NCBI GenBank assembly: GCA_022828595.1
Contig: JAKGHH010000005.1
Span: 29,586,193-29,650,192 of the forward strand
Reading direction: 5' to 3'
Source: Nelumbo lutea
Lineage: Eukaryota; Streptophyta; Magnoliopsida; Proteales; Nelumbonaceae
Length of the DNA: 64,000 nucleotides
Positions within the stretch are counted from its first letter, which is position 1, and each line of letters starts with the position of its first letter. Of this stretch, positions 34,170 to 45,738 are shown piece after piece. Under the pieces are notes generated by a model. That model ran no database searches. It had not been told where the DNA came from and saw only the letters and a list, made by a program, of their open reading frames with translations. A program made the position numbers and the translations under genes.

Positions 34170-34345
34170 TTAGGAGGATGCTTCTGTCAGGTTACCTTTT
34201 GGGCTGTGGTGTAATTAAAGGGATTGGTTTTGCGTTTGTTTGGGGCTGTGATGTATTTAGTGGACAATGTGGAATGCTTGTCCGCACAACTTCTTGTTGT
34301 ACTTGATTTTCTAATTAATGAATTTTTCTGTGTTGCTGACCAAAA
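34170..34345 (+). other. LINE 3' untranslated tail
   Basis: After the stop, GTTTGTTTGGGGCTGTGATG and TTAATGAATTTTTCTGTGTT lead to CAAAAAATAACAATAATAAC, an A-rich end consistent with a LINE tail. Confidence 0.55.
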
Positions 34346-35285
34346 AATAACAATAATAACATGAGAATTTAAAAGTTTAGGAGTCAGGTGAATTGCATTA
34401 TGACTCATACCAGAACCATAACTTCAAGTCATATGATCAAGCAAATATATTGTTAAATCATGCCCTAACTCCAGTTAAGATATATTGGAAGCAAAGTGTG
34501 GCATATAGGATTTTCAGAAGGTAACACCTAAAATATATCAAACACATCAAAGATTCAAAAAGTGGAATTGCTAGATACTTGGAAGAAATGGATACAACAA
34601 TGGTAAGAAGTTCAAAGGCTGGTATATTTATATGGTACACATTACCAAAATATAGATAACACAAAAGGCATGCAATAAGGCATTATTAAATAGAGATGAA
34701 GATTTTTTTATTGGTAGTAAATAGAGTGAAGATTAATAATGAACACAAACCCGATTTAGACCTCCTGAAACTTCCATCCAAACTTGGACCTGGGGTTGAG
34801 TCCAAATCTTTTTGTCGAAAACCTGATCCATTGTGAAATCAACACAATTATCACTTAAAAAATGTTGTCAGAATTAAATTTTTAGCAAAACAAAATCTAC
34901 AATATCCTGCAAATGTAGCACTCTTAAAAAAGGAAGGTGTTAGCCAAATTTAGTTGGATATTTAGGGATGGGCGGTCGATCCCTGGGGTGAAAGTCTTGT
35001 TTACATGTTAAGGGATGTTATGATGGGGCAAGGTAGCTGACAAGCTAGCATTTTTTTTCCTCTTTTGGTGGGTACATGTGCACAGCATTCTTTCCTGTAC
35101 CCTACTGTTGCTTCCCTTGCGTATCAATAAAACTGTCGCACAAGTTATTCGTCAAAATTCAAAAGCAAAAAGGAAAAAGAAAAATTCCAAGCTTGTCACT
35201 TGTGTTGCAGCCTTTCATGATAGGAAAAAGAAAAGAGTAGAAGAGGTAAAGACCCTCTCAGGGGCATGATTAGAGATTAAATGGG
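34346..35285. other. Intergenic, no gene recognised
   Basis: A/T-rich sequence with no exon or transposon end that I can support. A short Lys-rich frame at 35078-35269 is not convincing. Confidence 0.4.
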
Positions 35286-35500
35286 TCTACTGTGTCATAT
35301 GCAAAAGGCTAAATTTAATAAAGATTGTAGTGGAAGACGATTCAAAATTAATGATGGACTGGATGATAAAAAACAGTAAAGAATGATAGCAGTATAGGAA
35401 TCACAAGAGGGAGATTATACAGCTGGCAATGGAATGGCTGATACTTTGACAAAACAAGGTGTAACTAGGGAAAGATTGTATTGGATTTGGTTGTAATGTT
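35286..35500 (+). pseudogene. LINE RNase H remnant
   Basis: Shifted frames give IKIVVEDDSKLMMDWMIKNS, then GNGMADTLTKQGVTRERLYW, corresponding to the third and fourth catalytic blocks of the L1 RNase H. It is unrelated in sequence detail to the copy at 33.7 kb. Confidence 0.5.
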
Positions 35501-35539
35501 CTAATGTAGAGCTGGAAAGCAACCTATTAGGACATGGCC

Positions 35540-35827
35540 AAGAATGATGCAGCTACTTTGGGTTCAATTCCTTCCACAGGATTATGACCAATACTTGTTA
35601 CAACAATACCAGAGTTATGTGCAAGGTATATGTGGGTTAGGAAGTATCCATCTGATTTTTTCAGGCTTTTAGTTTGTAATGAGCTGATTGAAACTTCATC
35701 AATAAAGGCTACTCAGTTTATTGGGGGTCTCAAACGAATCATACAAGAAAGAGTTGCTGGCCAATATGTATGGGATTTGAATGAGGCTATTCATTTAGCT
35801 ATTGATGCTGAAAGGAATTTTGAATGA
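35540..35827 (+). pseudogene. Ty3/gypsy gag fragment
   Basis: FLPQDYDQYLLQQYQSYVQG, then after a shift SDFFRLLVCNELIETSSIKA and TQFIGGLKRIIQERVAGQYV with NEAIHLAIDAER. This is the conserved retrotransposon gag capsid block of chromodomain gypsy elements. No LTR or pol is attached. Confidence 0.65.
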
Positions 35828-36058
35828 TACCCAATTAGAAACCAAACCTTGGGAAGAGACTACTTAGGTAGGATAGGTGAGAAACGAGAACTTGAAACAA
35901 CAACATTTAGTGGTCATTCCAAAGAGGCACTGGTTGAGAATGTCACAGTAAAGGTAGTCCGTTGGATTAAAATGCTGCCGGAGGAGGTATGGATCTGATT
36001 TTCTGATATGAAGGAGGTGTTCGTGAGCTAGACTGGAGGAACAGTTGGCAGACTTAAG

Positions 36059-36706
36059 TTGTTAGGTAGATGTTTGGTGGGATGTTTTGTCAATTCTGAA
36101 CCAGATGTGGAGGCAGTGCAGAAGCGGGCAATGGATGAGTGGAGTCCAAGTGGGTCTTTTCAGGTAAGGAAGCTCAACACGGGATTGTTCCTTTTCACAT
36201 TCAGAAGTGAGAAGGAAGCTCTTGACATTCTCGACCTTGAACAAGACCGTTTTCGGTTACCAGACTTGAGATTGGGAAGATGGAATCCTCTAGTCGGAGC
36301 AATGAGGAATGTGGGGCTGTCGAGCTGTGTCTGGATTAATGTCTTTGGCATTCCTTTACATGCCTGGTGTTTCCAAACATTTAGAGACGTTGGGAACGCA
36401 TGTGGGAGTTTCAGGTTTGTAAACTCAAGAACCATTGAGTGGAAGAATCTAGTTTGCGAACGGATTTTAATCAAGGTGAAAGAAGTTCATCTTGTTCCAG
36501 TGTCTCTGTTACTTCATTTTGGTGGCGAGCTTTTTGATTTAAGAGTTGTGGTTGAAGGAACTTACCCTAGTAGTTGGTTGGACAATTTTGTCTACGAGAA
36601 GGAGAGGAATGGGCTCCAATTTTCGGATGGATCGAATTGGAAGTCGAACAGTCTGGTAGTAGAGGTAAGGCAGGAGGGAGTTCGGCTTCAATCCAGGCAC
36701 CCTTAG
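36059..36706 (+). pseudogene. LINE ORF1, DUF4283-type RNA-binding domain
   Basis: A frame of about 215 codons reads WSPSGSFQVRKLNTGLFLFT, FRSEKEALDIL, RFRLPDLRLGRWNP, CVWINVFGIPLHAWCFQTF, VGNACGSFRFVNSRTI and RILIKVKE. It is the clearest ORF1 domain in the window and probably acts as an RNA-binding chaperone when intact. It runs into the Pack-MULE terminal repeat. Confidence 0.7.
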
Positions 36707-36737
36707 TCAGGGCACCATTCGCGCATTCGGAGGACGC

Positions 36738-37763
36738 GCCGAATCGTGTGAAGGGCTGAAGCATGCGAGGATGCTTCAGCCCCATTAGTGTGCATTGTCG
36801 TTAGTTGGAGTTAAGCAAAACGAGCGTTCACAACCATCCGCCCTCCTCTCCTCTCCTCTCCTGTCGCAGACGAGACATCTTTCCTCCCTCTCTCTCTCCC
36901 CATCCACCTGGCGGCGACTTTACAACCATCACCGCTGGCAACAAACAACCATCACAGGCGACGGGATCAACCTCAAGTATTGTTTTTTTTTGCATCTCTT
37001 CTTCTTCCATGAAAACTAACCTTAATTCTGATTTCCTCCAGAGTAGGGCAACTGTCTAATCCAGCTAAAGTCAAGGAGTCAGCAACTCGCCAACAGGGAT
37101 CCAAAGAGAGAGGTATTGCAGCCAAGACCAACATTTCTTCTTCTTGGGACTATCATTCATGAACCCAGCAACATAGCAATTGGATGTGTTGGCTTCCTCC
37201 GCAGATTCATTGAGGTCGAAAGCATGTCGAGGGGCGGACTTATCACTTGGAATTTCGATCTGTTGTAGGCTGTCCCATATACAATCTATGTGCAACCGCT
37301 GGATCCTGTCCCGGATTGGCACCAAAGCTCGTAGTGAGGATGCAGCATCGAGGTTTTTGCAGCAGGAGATGTTCACACCAACCAGCGTTTTCCAGAGCAT
37401 GCCAGCCAAGTTCCTCATTCCTATCTCTATGATGTTATTACAGCCTTGAACCTCGAATTTATCCAGTTTTGGGCAGCCACGGGAGATGACTAGCAAACTA
37501 GAGTCAGTGAGATCCCCGGTGTTCTTGATGGACAAAGACTCCAGCCCACAAAAACGATTAGGGTTGAAGAAGAAACTTGAGGTTAATCTCGCCGGCGGTG
37601 ATGGTTGTTTGTCACCGGCGGTGATGGTTGTGAAATCGCCACCGAGCGGATGGAAAGAGAGAGGGAGGAGAGATGTCTCATCTGCAACAGAAGAGGAGAG
37701 GAGAGGAGCAAAACTAACGGGGATGCACACTATCGATGCTTCAGCCCTTCACACGAACTCGGC
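36738..37763. mobile_element. Pack-MULE-like element with about 200-bp TIRs
   Basis: Left arm 36738-36976 and right arm 37575-37763 are inverted copies of each other: GTGTGAAGGGCTGAAGCAT, CTCCTCTCCTCTCCT, GAGACATCT, TCACAACCATCACC and ACAAACAACCATCAC all recur in inverse. Between them lies a MAX2-like gene fragment. Long inverted repeats around a host gene piece fit a Mutator-like carrier. A 9-bp target duplication is not convincing (GAGGACGCG against GAGGATGAG at best). No transposase is present. Confidence 0.7.
37023..37565 (-). pseudogene. MAX2: MAX2/D3 F-box leucine-rich-repeat fragment
   Basis: MAX2/D3 is the nuclear F-box LRR subunit of an SCF E3 ligase for strigolactone and karrikin signalling. 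Minus-strand reading gives NPNRFCGLESLSIKNTGDLT, GCPKLDKFEVQGCNN, SCCKNLDAASSLRALVPIRD, RIQRLHIDCIWDSLQQIE, FDLNESAEE and WLQYLSLWIPVGELLTP. After a shift at about 37070 it continues LAGLDSCPTLEEIRIKV. It covers only a central part of the protein, without F-box or C-terminus, and sits inside the Pack-MULE-like element. An open frame of about 219 codons fuses the left-hand terminal-repeat sequence to the fragment but lacks an ATG near its start. Confidence 0.75.
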
Positions 37764-37764
37764 A

Positions 37765-38971
37765 AGAGGTTGAGGATGAGGGCAAATTGGGGAGAAAATT
37801 TTTAAATGAGGACAGCTGGACTGAATTATGTCTCTTCGAGTCTCGAAGCTTTGGAAAGGTAAAGAGGGGAGAATTGGGGAAGGCTCTTAAAAAGGGTGGA
37901 AGTGGTGGAGTCCAATCAGAAGAAAAGGTGGAGGTTGGAGCCATGCGAGAGTTATTAATCTCTGGAGATTCAAGAAGGGTGAGTCCCGTGAGGGCGGTGG
38001 GACACATCGCAAATCAAGAGGGAAATGGGAAAGGGTCTGACATGGGAGCCAAAAAGCCTCAACCATGCACAAGACGGGACCCCTGCGATGAGATTGGAGG
38101 GGAGAACGGGGCCCACCTCTCTGGGTCTCCATCAATTAGTCGGATCAATCTAGGTGGAGAAAAGCCTAGAAGAAGAGAAGAGGTAAGAGAGGTGACCATG
38201 TGGAAGAATACCACCATTAGCGAGGTAGATGATTCTGATGATGCTCGGAGCAGGGGCGGAGTGGTGCAGAAGACTCTCGATAGTAGGTCAACCCCAGCTT
38301 TGAGTTCTAAGTTGAATGACAACCTGAGGAGCGGGGATGAGCGTGTTGTTGAAGACAAGATCATTTTGAGGGAAAAGGAGGTGGAGGTAAGAAACCTAGT
38401 TCTCTTTTATTTAGAAGATGCTCATGGTGATAGCCTTGAAGGGCATGAAGCCTGTCACCACTCCACGCCCTTAGCCGAGGACACAATGTGTAACCATTGG
38501 GTTGTTGAGGAGGTGGTGGTAGGAAAGATAGGTGTGGATTTAGGTAGGAGGAGGGAGGCCATGACTTTGCTTAATGGTGTCGTCTCGACTGAAGTATGTG
38601 GCTTGGTTGGGGCTGGACATAACAAGAATTTCAAGAAGGTTTATAAGAGGAGGGGTTGCATCCTTTCAAAGAAAAAAAAATTAGGAAATGACGTTGAGGG
38701 TATAGATTTCCAGACTAATTCTAACCTTGAAGAGCACGTTGAGATTCAACAGAGGGGGGAGGAAATAGAGAACAAGTCTCACCCCACCGACAAAGACTAT
38801 GATAAAATTTCGGAGAGGAAGGTGATGAAGTCAGGTAGTAGCTTATGGAAGAGGCAACTAAAAGAGATGTTGAAATTGGCAAAAGCTTGGGTTTGTTTTT
38901 CTGGGGTGGCGAGGATTTTACTGGGAAAACTTTCAAAGAATTTGAGAGAAAGAAGAGAGAAGAAACTCTAA
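37765..38971 (+). pseudogene. LINE ORF1 C-terminal linker
   Basis: The open frame from 37736 starts in the terminal repeat and continues as a Lys/Glu/Arg-rich, low-complexity stretch without domains, as in the second half of plant L1 ORF1. It ends at 38971, close to the element's 3' untranslated region. Confidence 0.5.
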
Positions 38972-39849
38972 AGGAAAAGGCAAACAAAGGTGGGAGATGG
39001 AATGAAGATGCCGGCTGTCAAGAGAAGGTGTTCAAAGGGGAAGATTAGATCACCGTCTCTACTAGTTTTTGTTGAAAATAGTGATGCAGTCGTATTAGGT
39101 GTAAAGGCATCTGGGCCTTGTGTTCCTTGAGGTGTCTTCAGTGTTTTTCTAGTTGTGCTTCTGGTGAAGGGTCAGAGTCAGTAGTAATGTTATTCTCTCG
39201 GGTGATTGCTTATCACCTTCCTTATGTATTTTTCTTTTTATTTTAATGAAATTTTATTTTACTTTTCAAAAAAAATTGTTCTAATGTAGGAGGGTTGGTT
39301 GTTTTGCCACCCAAAATTGAGTGCCCAATGCTCATGTAAATACATTATTTTTTTAATAACCAATCAATAAAGTCATTGTTATCCATCCAAAATAAAAGTA
39401 AAGACCCTTTTCCCTTTAAAGTGGGAGGAGGAAACCTACCCTTATAGTTGACAACCTTTTATATAGAGTAGAAATAACATAAAAGTCACCTTGTCTTGCC
39501 ACAATGAGAAAAGAAAGCTTCCCTCTCCACTCCCCCTCTAACTACACTGTTGACCAAGGAGTTTGCTGATCTTCGAAACCATCTGAACAAGCTGTTATCC
39601 CAGGCTGCTAAAAAGTGGAGAATCACTTCCCTTATGAGTGTCTTAAAGACCATCAATAAAAAAAAAAAATGTCACAGAGATTATGCCCCTTTCAGATAGT
39701 ATCTTCATCTAGACATCTATTCCATCACCAGCCACCACAACTGAAGTACTTTCCACTTCTAGTATCCAACATCAAGGAGTAGTAGCCTACTTTTAAGCCA
39801 TGTAGAGAGCCATTTTTTTTCTTTTGATAGGTAGTAGGAAGTCTACCAC

Positions 39850-40140
39850 TCTCACAAACTGATTTCACTTTACAACTTTGCCCAATATACTCTTCCCTAG
39901 TAGCCCCTTATTTGGCTAATGCATCAACCATGCTATTAGACAAACTTTGTACCCATTGAATTCCTATTTGAGAATTTCTTTTCAACCATTTAAGCTTCTA
40001 TGTTTCATTTTTTCTATTCCTTATCCTACTAGAGCTCAAAATACAGCTTGTAATTCTCCTAGGAACTTTAAATGTTCCCCCATTCCCAAGGGGCTGGGCT
40101 TCTCCATTGAATAACCATCAAGGTTGAAAGGACCCATTCA
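39850..40140 (-). pseudogene. LINE RNase H remnant
   Basis: Minus-strand pieces across frames: FNLDGYSMEKPSPLGNGG-like start, KLKWLKRNSQIGIQWVQSL and SNSMVDALAK.GATREEY. The D..P.P.G.GG and S..VDALAK blocks match the RNase H at the end of plant L1 ORF2. It is heavily broken. Confidence 0.5.
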
Positions 40141-42165
40141 TTTTATTAGCATTTAGTTGGATAAGATTTTAAGTTACCTACCAAGGTGGCCAAGATTTTG
40201 TGAATCTAATATGCTCTGGGAAAGTTATTGGCATTTTACTAGCAGAAGAGAAGGGTGTCCTTAGGTGGTGGGGTATGTAATGTTTAGCAATTTTTTTATT
40301 AACATTTTATAATAAGGCCATTACCCAATGTTGGCCCCAGCTATTTGGGATCTTGGGATATGCACCTAGAAAGAGGGGGGAGAGAGAGAGAGAAAGGGTA
40401 GAAGATAAGATGATTTATCTCTAAAAGAATATATGAACATTTGTACCTTCTGCATTTTTATGATCATCAATAAAATTTGAAGTCATTGATCAGAAAAGGG
40501 GTAAATCATTAAACTCCTTCATAGTGGAAACTTGTAGATGAACCAAAATATTAGCCCTCCTTGTCATTACTTGGTTTAAGTTTGAATTCTGCTAAGAAAA
40601 TCTTGGTTTTATCTCCGCACATTGCTAAGAAAATAGCAAAGGGGGAATTCTTCAAATCAGCTAATGCCATTCTTAGAATTTTCTGTGATATTTGTTATAG
40701 TTAATAGAGTCTTATTAAATTTGAGATTACAAGCATATATTGTTGAGGCAATGGTAAAATACCCTGAACACAGCTTTTTTTTCCGATAGATAAACATGTA
40801 ACAAGGCATTATTATCAACTATTTTCCATATATCCCAAAACCCATGCCCAAAATATGCCTTCTCCAACTCTTCGTAATCTCCTAGTCCCAAAACTCAATT
40901 AAGGCAAGCAACATACCATCGGTAAATAATTTCCCAGTATTGTTCTGCCCATAACATATCCTTTGACTTATTTCTTTCAAATCAACTAGCAAATGACAAA
41001 TAAGATGACACTCCATATAATTATCCGGAATTGCAACTGCCAGACATACTACAAATGGTTTGCTTGTATATTTGAAATCAAACCATAATTTCTTGAATGA
41101 TGAGACGAAGAACTTCCACACATCCAATGCCATCAATCATTCATATCATCAGAAGATGACTGACTCATCAGTTTTTACATGTAATGCACTAGTCAAATTG
41201 TAGCATCTCTGCTCTGGAGGTGATCGTTTATCGGATTACCATCCAATGCCTCCACCCTTCAAGGCACTAAATTTCATCAAGCCAAGAAGTTTCCACCTGG
41301 TTTTGGAAAAAGCACAATATCTTAATCTCTCTAAGAAGTGTTCTTTCTACAAATTGACCATCAGGAAAATTCCAATCCACACTTCCTTCAACCAACAAAG
41401 GACCCCTATGTATCCCACCTCCAAATCAAATAATGGTCTTATAAATACCAGATACAAGCCCACGCCCTCATTACCCATTTCATAGGATTCACTAGGAGTT
41501 ACACAATTACCTGAGCCTATAAAACCTAGAACATAAGTCACATAGTTTATCAATATTGCATCATTCATCCTCCAACATCTTATCTTTCTGTCAATGCCCA
41601 CCGAAATTGATATTGAAGACAAAATCATGATGGAATTGCATTGTCTGCGCAAATTTCGTTATTCCTTTCTATCCAAAGAAAAAAAGACCCGAAATTTGAG
41701 AAATGAAGATTGACTTTTCTTCATTGTACAGCTAATCTCTATCATTCTGTATTTACCAATCTAGAAATAAAAAATGTAGGCACACATGTACATTGTGCAA
41801 CCAGACCAGACCCAAAATTTTGCTGCTTTCAGTGACGTGGCTGATGCAACTGAAAATCAGCAAAACCAACCCAATACTAGAATTTTCGTAAATAACTCCA
41901 CATCAAAGCTTCTCCAAACTGTTTAACCCTTGCCAGGTCCAGTAACATCTTAACTTTCCCCTTTCCTAATTATTTATCCATCAAAAAGCCTAAAATTTCT
42001 GTGTAGTTTAGAAATTTCTCTGCGAAAACTACCGACAAAATAACAGCTATTTAGGCCATAACAGACTCATAAAATCCAAATCATAATCAGCCAAACAAAA
42101 ACGCAACAAGCTCTTTACGGTTGAACATCAGCAGCAACACACAGTTACCCTTTTTGGGTTTCTCC
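40141..42165. other. Intergenic, no gene recognised
   Basis: A/T-rich sequence with minus-strand open stretches of 85 and 101 codons (41136-40882 and 41652-41347). They look partly coding-like, but I recognise no family. They could be introns or decayed exons of the candidate gene whose 5' end may lie at about 42.2-42.6 kb. Confidence 0.35.
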
Positions 42166-42206
42166 AAAATGCAATCTTTAACAAAACTCACCTAATTTCA
42201 TCGTGA

Positions 42207-42560
42207 CGCCGAATCCAAACGAAACCCAGCAGAGACACCACGAGCACACAAGCCGAAACTCCTCCGAAGCTCTAACCCTAACATCCTTCACTCAATGCAA
42301 CTCCAAATGACCATACCCCAGTCCCCAACTCACCAATCAACCAATGCGGACACAGAAGAAGACACCCAACAAGAAGAGACCCTCGAAAGCCCGAATCCTG
42401 AACCGAAAAACACCAAACATGGCATGAGAGACCCACACCCAACTGCATTTTCGACCTCACAAGATCACCAACTCCATGCCCTCACTGTAACTCCGGCGCC
42501 GGCGCCGGCGGTGGTTCTGGTAGCAGTGCCGGTGGTGGGCGCACTCGCTGCTGCTCTTCT
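42207..42560 (-). promoter_or_regulatory. Candidate 5' exon/promoter of a minus-strand gene
   Basis: GC content rises sharply here. The minus strand has GATGTTAGGGTTAGAGCTTC, typical of plant 5' leaders. It then has ATGAAATTAG followed by GTGAGTTTTG, a good splice donor three codons after an ATG (about 42205-42190). An exon of this layout would encode only MKL plus one base. Downstream exons were not found. Confidence 0.3.
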
Positions 42561-42891
42561 TTTCGTGCTTGTGCTGAGTTGTTGCGCTCTGCAGCATTTC
42601 TTTGAAGGCCACGCAAATCAAGAAAGAGTGGTTTTTAAAGCGCCACACGACAAACGAAGCTCGCTAATCAACAAAAAGCTGGAGAAAGAAAGAAGGAAAA
42701 GGCCCCCACAAGCCCCATGCCCCCCACTAGTTTTCAAGTCCTACCTTAGCCGTTGGTCCCCCTCCCCCTCTGAAAACGATTCGACCTGTAATTCTCACTC
42801 AACTTCCAGTTTTGTTTTTGCTTTCCCAGCAGTTATTGGCTCCACCGGACAGCGGGACAGGGCAGCCTCTACCCACGCATGGCGTTTGCGC

Positions 42892-43128
42892 CTTGTCATC
42901 ACTGCTATACTACTATCTGTCCTATCCATTATACTTCATCGCTTTAATCTCATCATGCGGGCCCCTCTGATCGATCCTACTAGCCATATGTGGGTCCCAC
43001 CTGTTTGTCTACTTTGGACCTACCTGACCTCTACACATGTGGGTTGATCGTAGGGACCCACATGATGGGATTAAAGTGATGATGAACTATAATGATAGGA
43101 CAGGTAGTAGTATAGCAGTCATGATAAG
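42892..43128. mobile_element. Foldback MITE with arms of about 65 bp
   Basis: CTTGTCATCACTGCTATACT at the left is mirrored by AGTATAGCAGTCATGATAAG at the right. The arms continue through GTCCTATC-ATTAT and GCTTTAATCTCATCATG. The loop contains CCACATGTGGGTC-type words. A diverged half copy follows at about 43280-43500. No clean target duplication was found. Confidence 0.65.
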
Positions 43129-43279
43129 TGGGGTGGGGGATAATTCATATGCCAGAAACACAAGAACCATGGATTGAATTTGAATCCACCTATTTTACCT
43201 TGCCCTAATGGCATTGAGTAGCCTACCTTTCAATATATATATATATATATAGAAAAACTAAAAATGGCATTGAGCCTGG

Positions 43280-43510
43280 TCACGCTACTGCTATACTACT
43301 ACATGTTCTACCCTATCATTATAGTTCATCGCTTTGATATCATCGTGTGGGCCCTTATGATCAACCCACCTTAGATAATAAGATAAGATGTATAATCATA
43401 CATGGGTATTACGGTATTACCTGTTTGCCCACTTTGGACCCATCTGGCCCCTACACATGTAGGATCCCTTACACAAATGGGCGCATTTCATATGGTCCCA
43501 CCTATTCTGC
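43280..43510. repeat. Diverged partial copy of the 42.9-kb MITE
   Basis: GCTACTGCTATACTACTACA, then CATTATAGTTCATCGCTTTG and the CCCACTTTGGACCC loop words, match the left arm and loop of 42892-43128. The right arm is missing. A TA microsatellite lies just before it at about 43234-43250. Confidence 0.5.
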
Positions 43511-45738
43511 CTTGCCCTTCATCATTGTTCCCCTACTGGAATCTACTCAACAGTAACACCCCATCTAAGTTCTGATGAGGTTTCACAGGTGATTGTCATG
43601 GTTTAGATTTAAAAGAATATTTGGCTTTTGATTAATATATGTTAGGTATTACCTTCATAATGTAACACATGAAGTACCTAATAATTATGTTGTATTATTG
43701 CTTCACTCTTCATTTGCTGTTATTTTATTAGTTTACTATTTTTATATTTCTGACATTTATGAGTTTGTCTTGTCATTTTGACCATTCAGAACAATAACCA
43801 GGGGGTTGGAGTAAACCCTACATCATTTGCTAGAATATATTCTTGCACAGCCAACCAGCAATTGATCCCTTCTACTCCAATGTTTTAATAATTATTTTCT
43901 TGAAGAGGGTGCAAGGTAAGCATGAGCATGTTAATAGTTTAATAGAAAAGAAACCATACTTCATTTTATTTATATTTATATGTATATCTTTTATCTGCTT
44001 CCATCTGATATATTTATTGTGTTTGGATGCAACTTCAACAAGGTAACAAGGTAAGACTTTTGGGGTTTATCCAAAAGAAAGAAATGGCTTTTTTCACAAA
44101 ATCGGCCCCTTATGGCAGAGCATTCAGAAGGAATGGGCCCTCTTTTGTTTGGCTTGCTCAGAATTAGGTTTTGTTTTTAGGTAAATTTGGACAGTAATCT
44201 GATAAGGAAGATTTCTATTGATGGTAATTATAGGAATTATTTTAAGAGGATATTAAAATTTTAATGACAACACAAATGGTTCTTTTCCTTAATAATAGTG
44301 AAGGTGGTGGTAGGTGTAACAGTCTGTTTGTCACTGCTGGGAATGTGATTGGTGGTGGTGGTGGTGGTTAGAGGTGTTGATGATATAGACATTAAGGACT
44401 GTTTGATAATGGCTGATGAAATGGATGAACTGAATGACTTATGGTTTGTCTTTTGGTTGGATAAAATAATTGAATAATATAACATTGGAGATGTTATAAT
44501 CAACCCTATTTCAATTTCAGCCAATAAGGAGATTACTACCTCCTGAATAACTTATTCACTAAAAAACAAAGCAAAAAACTGTACAGATCAACTACTTCAG
44601 CAGTTATCAAATGGCCTCTTAGAAATGGTAGTTTGTGCTTGTGATTTGGCCATATAGAAAATCCACGTGGATAAAATGTTGGCACTGCAACCTTTGGCAG
44701 GCTGTGACAAGATTCTTTGATGACAAAAAACAAAGATTAAAGAACCCCACAGGCCACAGCCCCACAATTGGCACATACCCATGTTTTAGTTTTGTCTTAT
44801 GTGATTGAAGGCTCAACAAGAATAGTTAGGTTCATCATTTGTGAACCAAACATAGAGAAATCAGAAATGCTGAGCTGATCCCTAAGTCAGAGAGAACCTC
44901 AGCCATTCACCATTGGATATTGAATTCAAAAAAGTGACCATCTCAAGAAACCCATTTCCAATTGTAAATGCCAAGTTCATTCCACCATGTTGGAATATCA
45001 ATTATGAAGGAATATATCTTAGGTCGAAAGTAATGCATTAGACTGTGAACAAACCTGGAGCATCAAATCAATGACCCAAAAACCAGGTCATGGAATACTT
45101 GATTTCTTTATTGACGCAAGAATCGGATCATTTAAGAGTTACTCAGTTATTAGCCCAATTTGTACCGTTACTTCAATCGATCCGTTTAAAACTTTTAAAA
45201 TAACAGTTTGAAATGTAGTGAGAACTGGTAGGGTGACAATCATTCTCAAATTAAGTAGGGTTTGAACCAACTTACGGTGGCTCGGTTGGTAGGATCCATC
45301 TTTTGTATATCAGAAAAACTTACAATCAATCAATTAAATGGATTTTCACCAAAATTCAATGGATCTGATTGGTCAAAGCCTTTCCTATGTCTTTCAAGTA
45401 TGGTAGATTAATTGATCAATTGAAATAAGAAATTAGCTGCTCCAATAAAGCCGTTGCATTTTAATCTCTAATAGGTTTAAAAGTGATTTAATCTTATTAA
45501 TAGTAGTAGAGCACATTTAGACATGCACTTTGGAAAATGATTTTAAAGGTGATGTTGGGGTTAATGATGATTCCTCACACTTGATTTTTCAAAAATCGGT
45601 GATTATTGTATAGCTCTTTAGTCTTTATGCAATACTTTGAGTTGTAAGCATCCTTCAACTAACATCTGAATCGATTCGAGGGCATTCTTGGATTTATACA
45701 AAAGTTTAGACTTCAATTATCTGATACCATACATATAT
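43511..45738. other. Intergenic, no gene recognised
   Basis: A/T-rich region. Short open frames are not convincing and no complete transposon ends are seen. Confidence 0.4.

Larger units (their letters stand above)
19790..34345 (+). mobile_element. L1-type LINE broken by three large insertions
   Basis: The order is ORF1 (19790-22190), ORF2 endonuclease (22211-22569 and 28337-28600), RT (28600-30259 and 31357-31700), RNase H (33700-34169), then a 3' tail ending in A-rich sequence. Removing the gypsy (22570-28331), hAT-like (30260-31356) and copia (about 31701-33640) insertions leaves about 5.7 kb, the usual size of a plant L1. At the first two break points the protein resumes in order, with an exact target duplication. 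The 5' limit is approximate and no LINE target duplication was found. Confidence 0.8.
35960..39280 (+). mobile_element. ORF1-only L1-type LINE, interrupted by a Pack-MULE
   Basis: ORF1 pieces at 36040-36730 and 37765-38970 are followed by about 300 bp ending in AATGAAATTTTATTTTACTT and a short A run at about 39268-39275, the usual tail of plant L1 elements. No endonuclease or RT frame lies between, so this copy is internally deleted or a short non-autonomous form. The insertion at about 36738-37763 splits ORF1. Confidence 0.6.

Noticed and set aside
40882..41652. Minus-strand frames of 84 and 101 codons as a real gene
   Set aside because: Partly coding-like but no recognisable family, no start context and stops in between; left as unassigned.
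42295..43047. Plus-strand frame of 250 codons with a hydrophobic segment
   Set aside because: It runs through a foldback MITE at its 3' part and has low-complexity composition. It is not recognised as a family and is better explained by GC-rich noncoding DNA.
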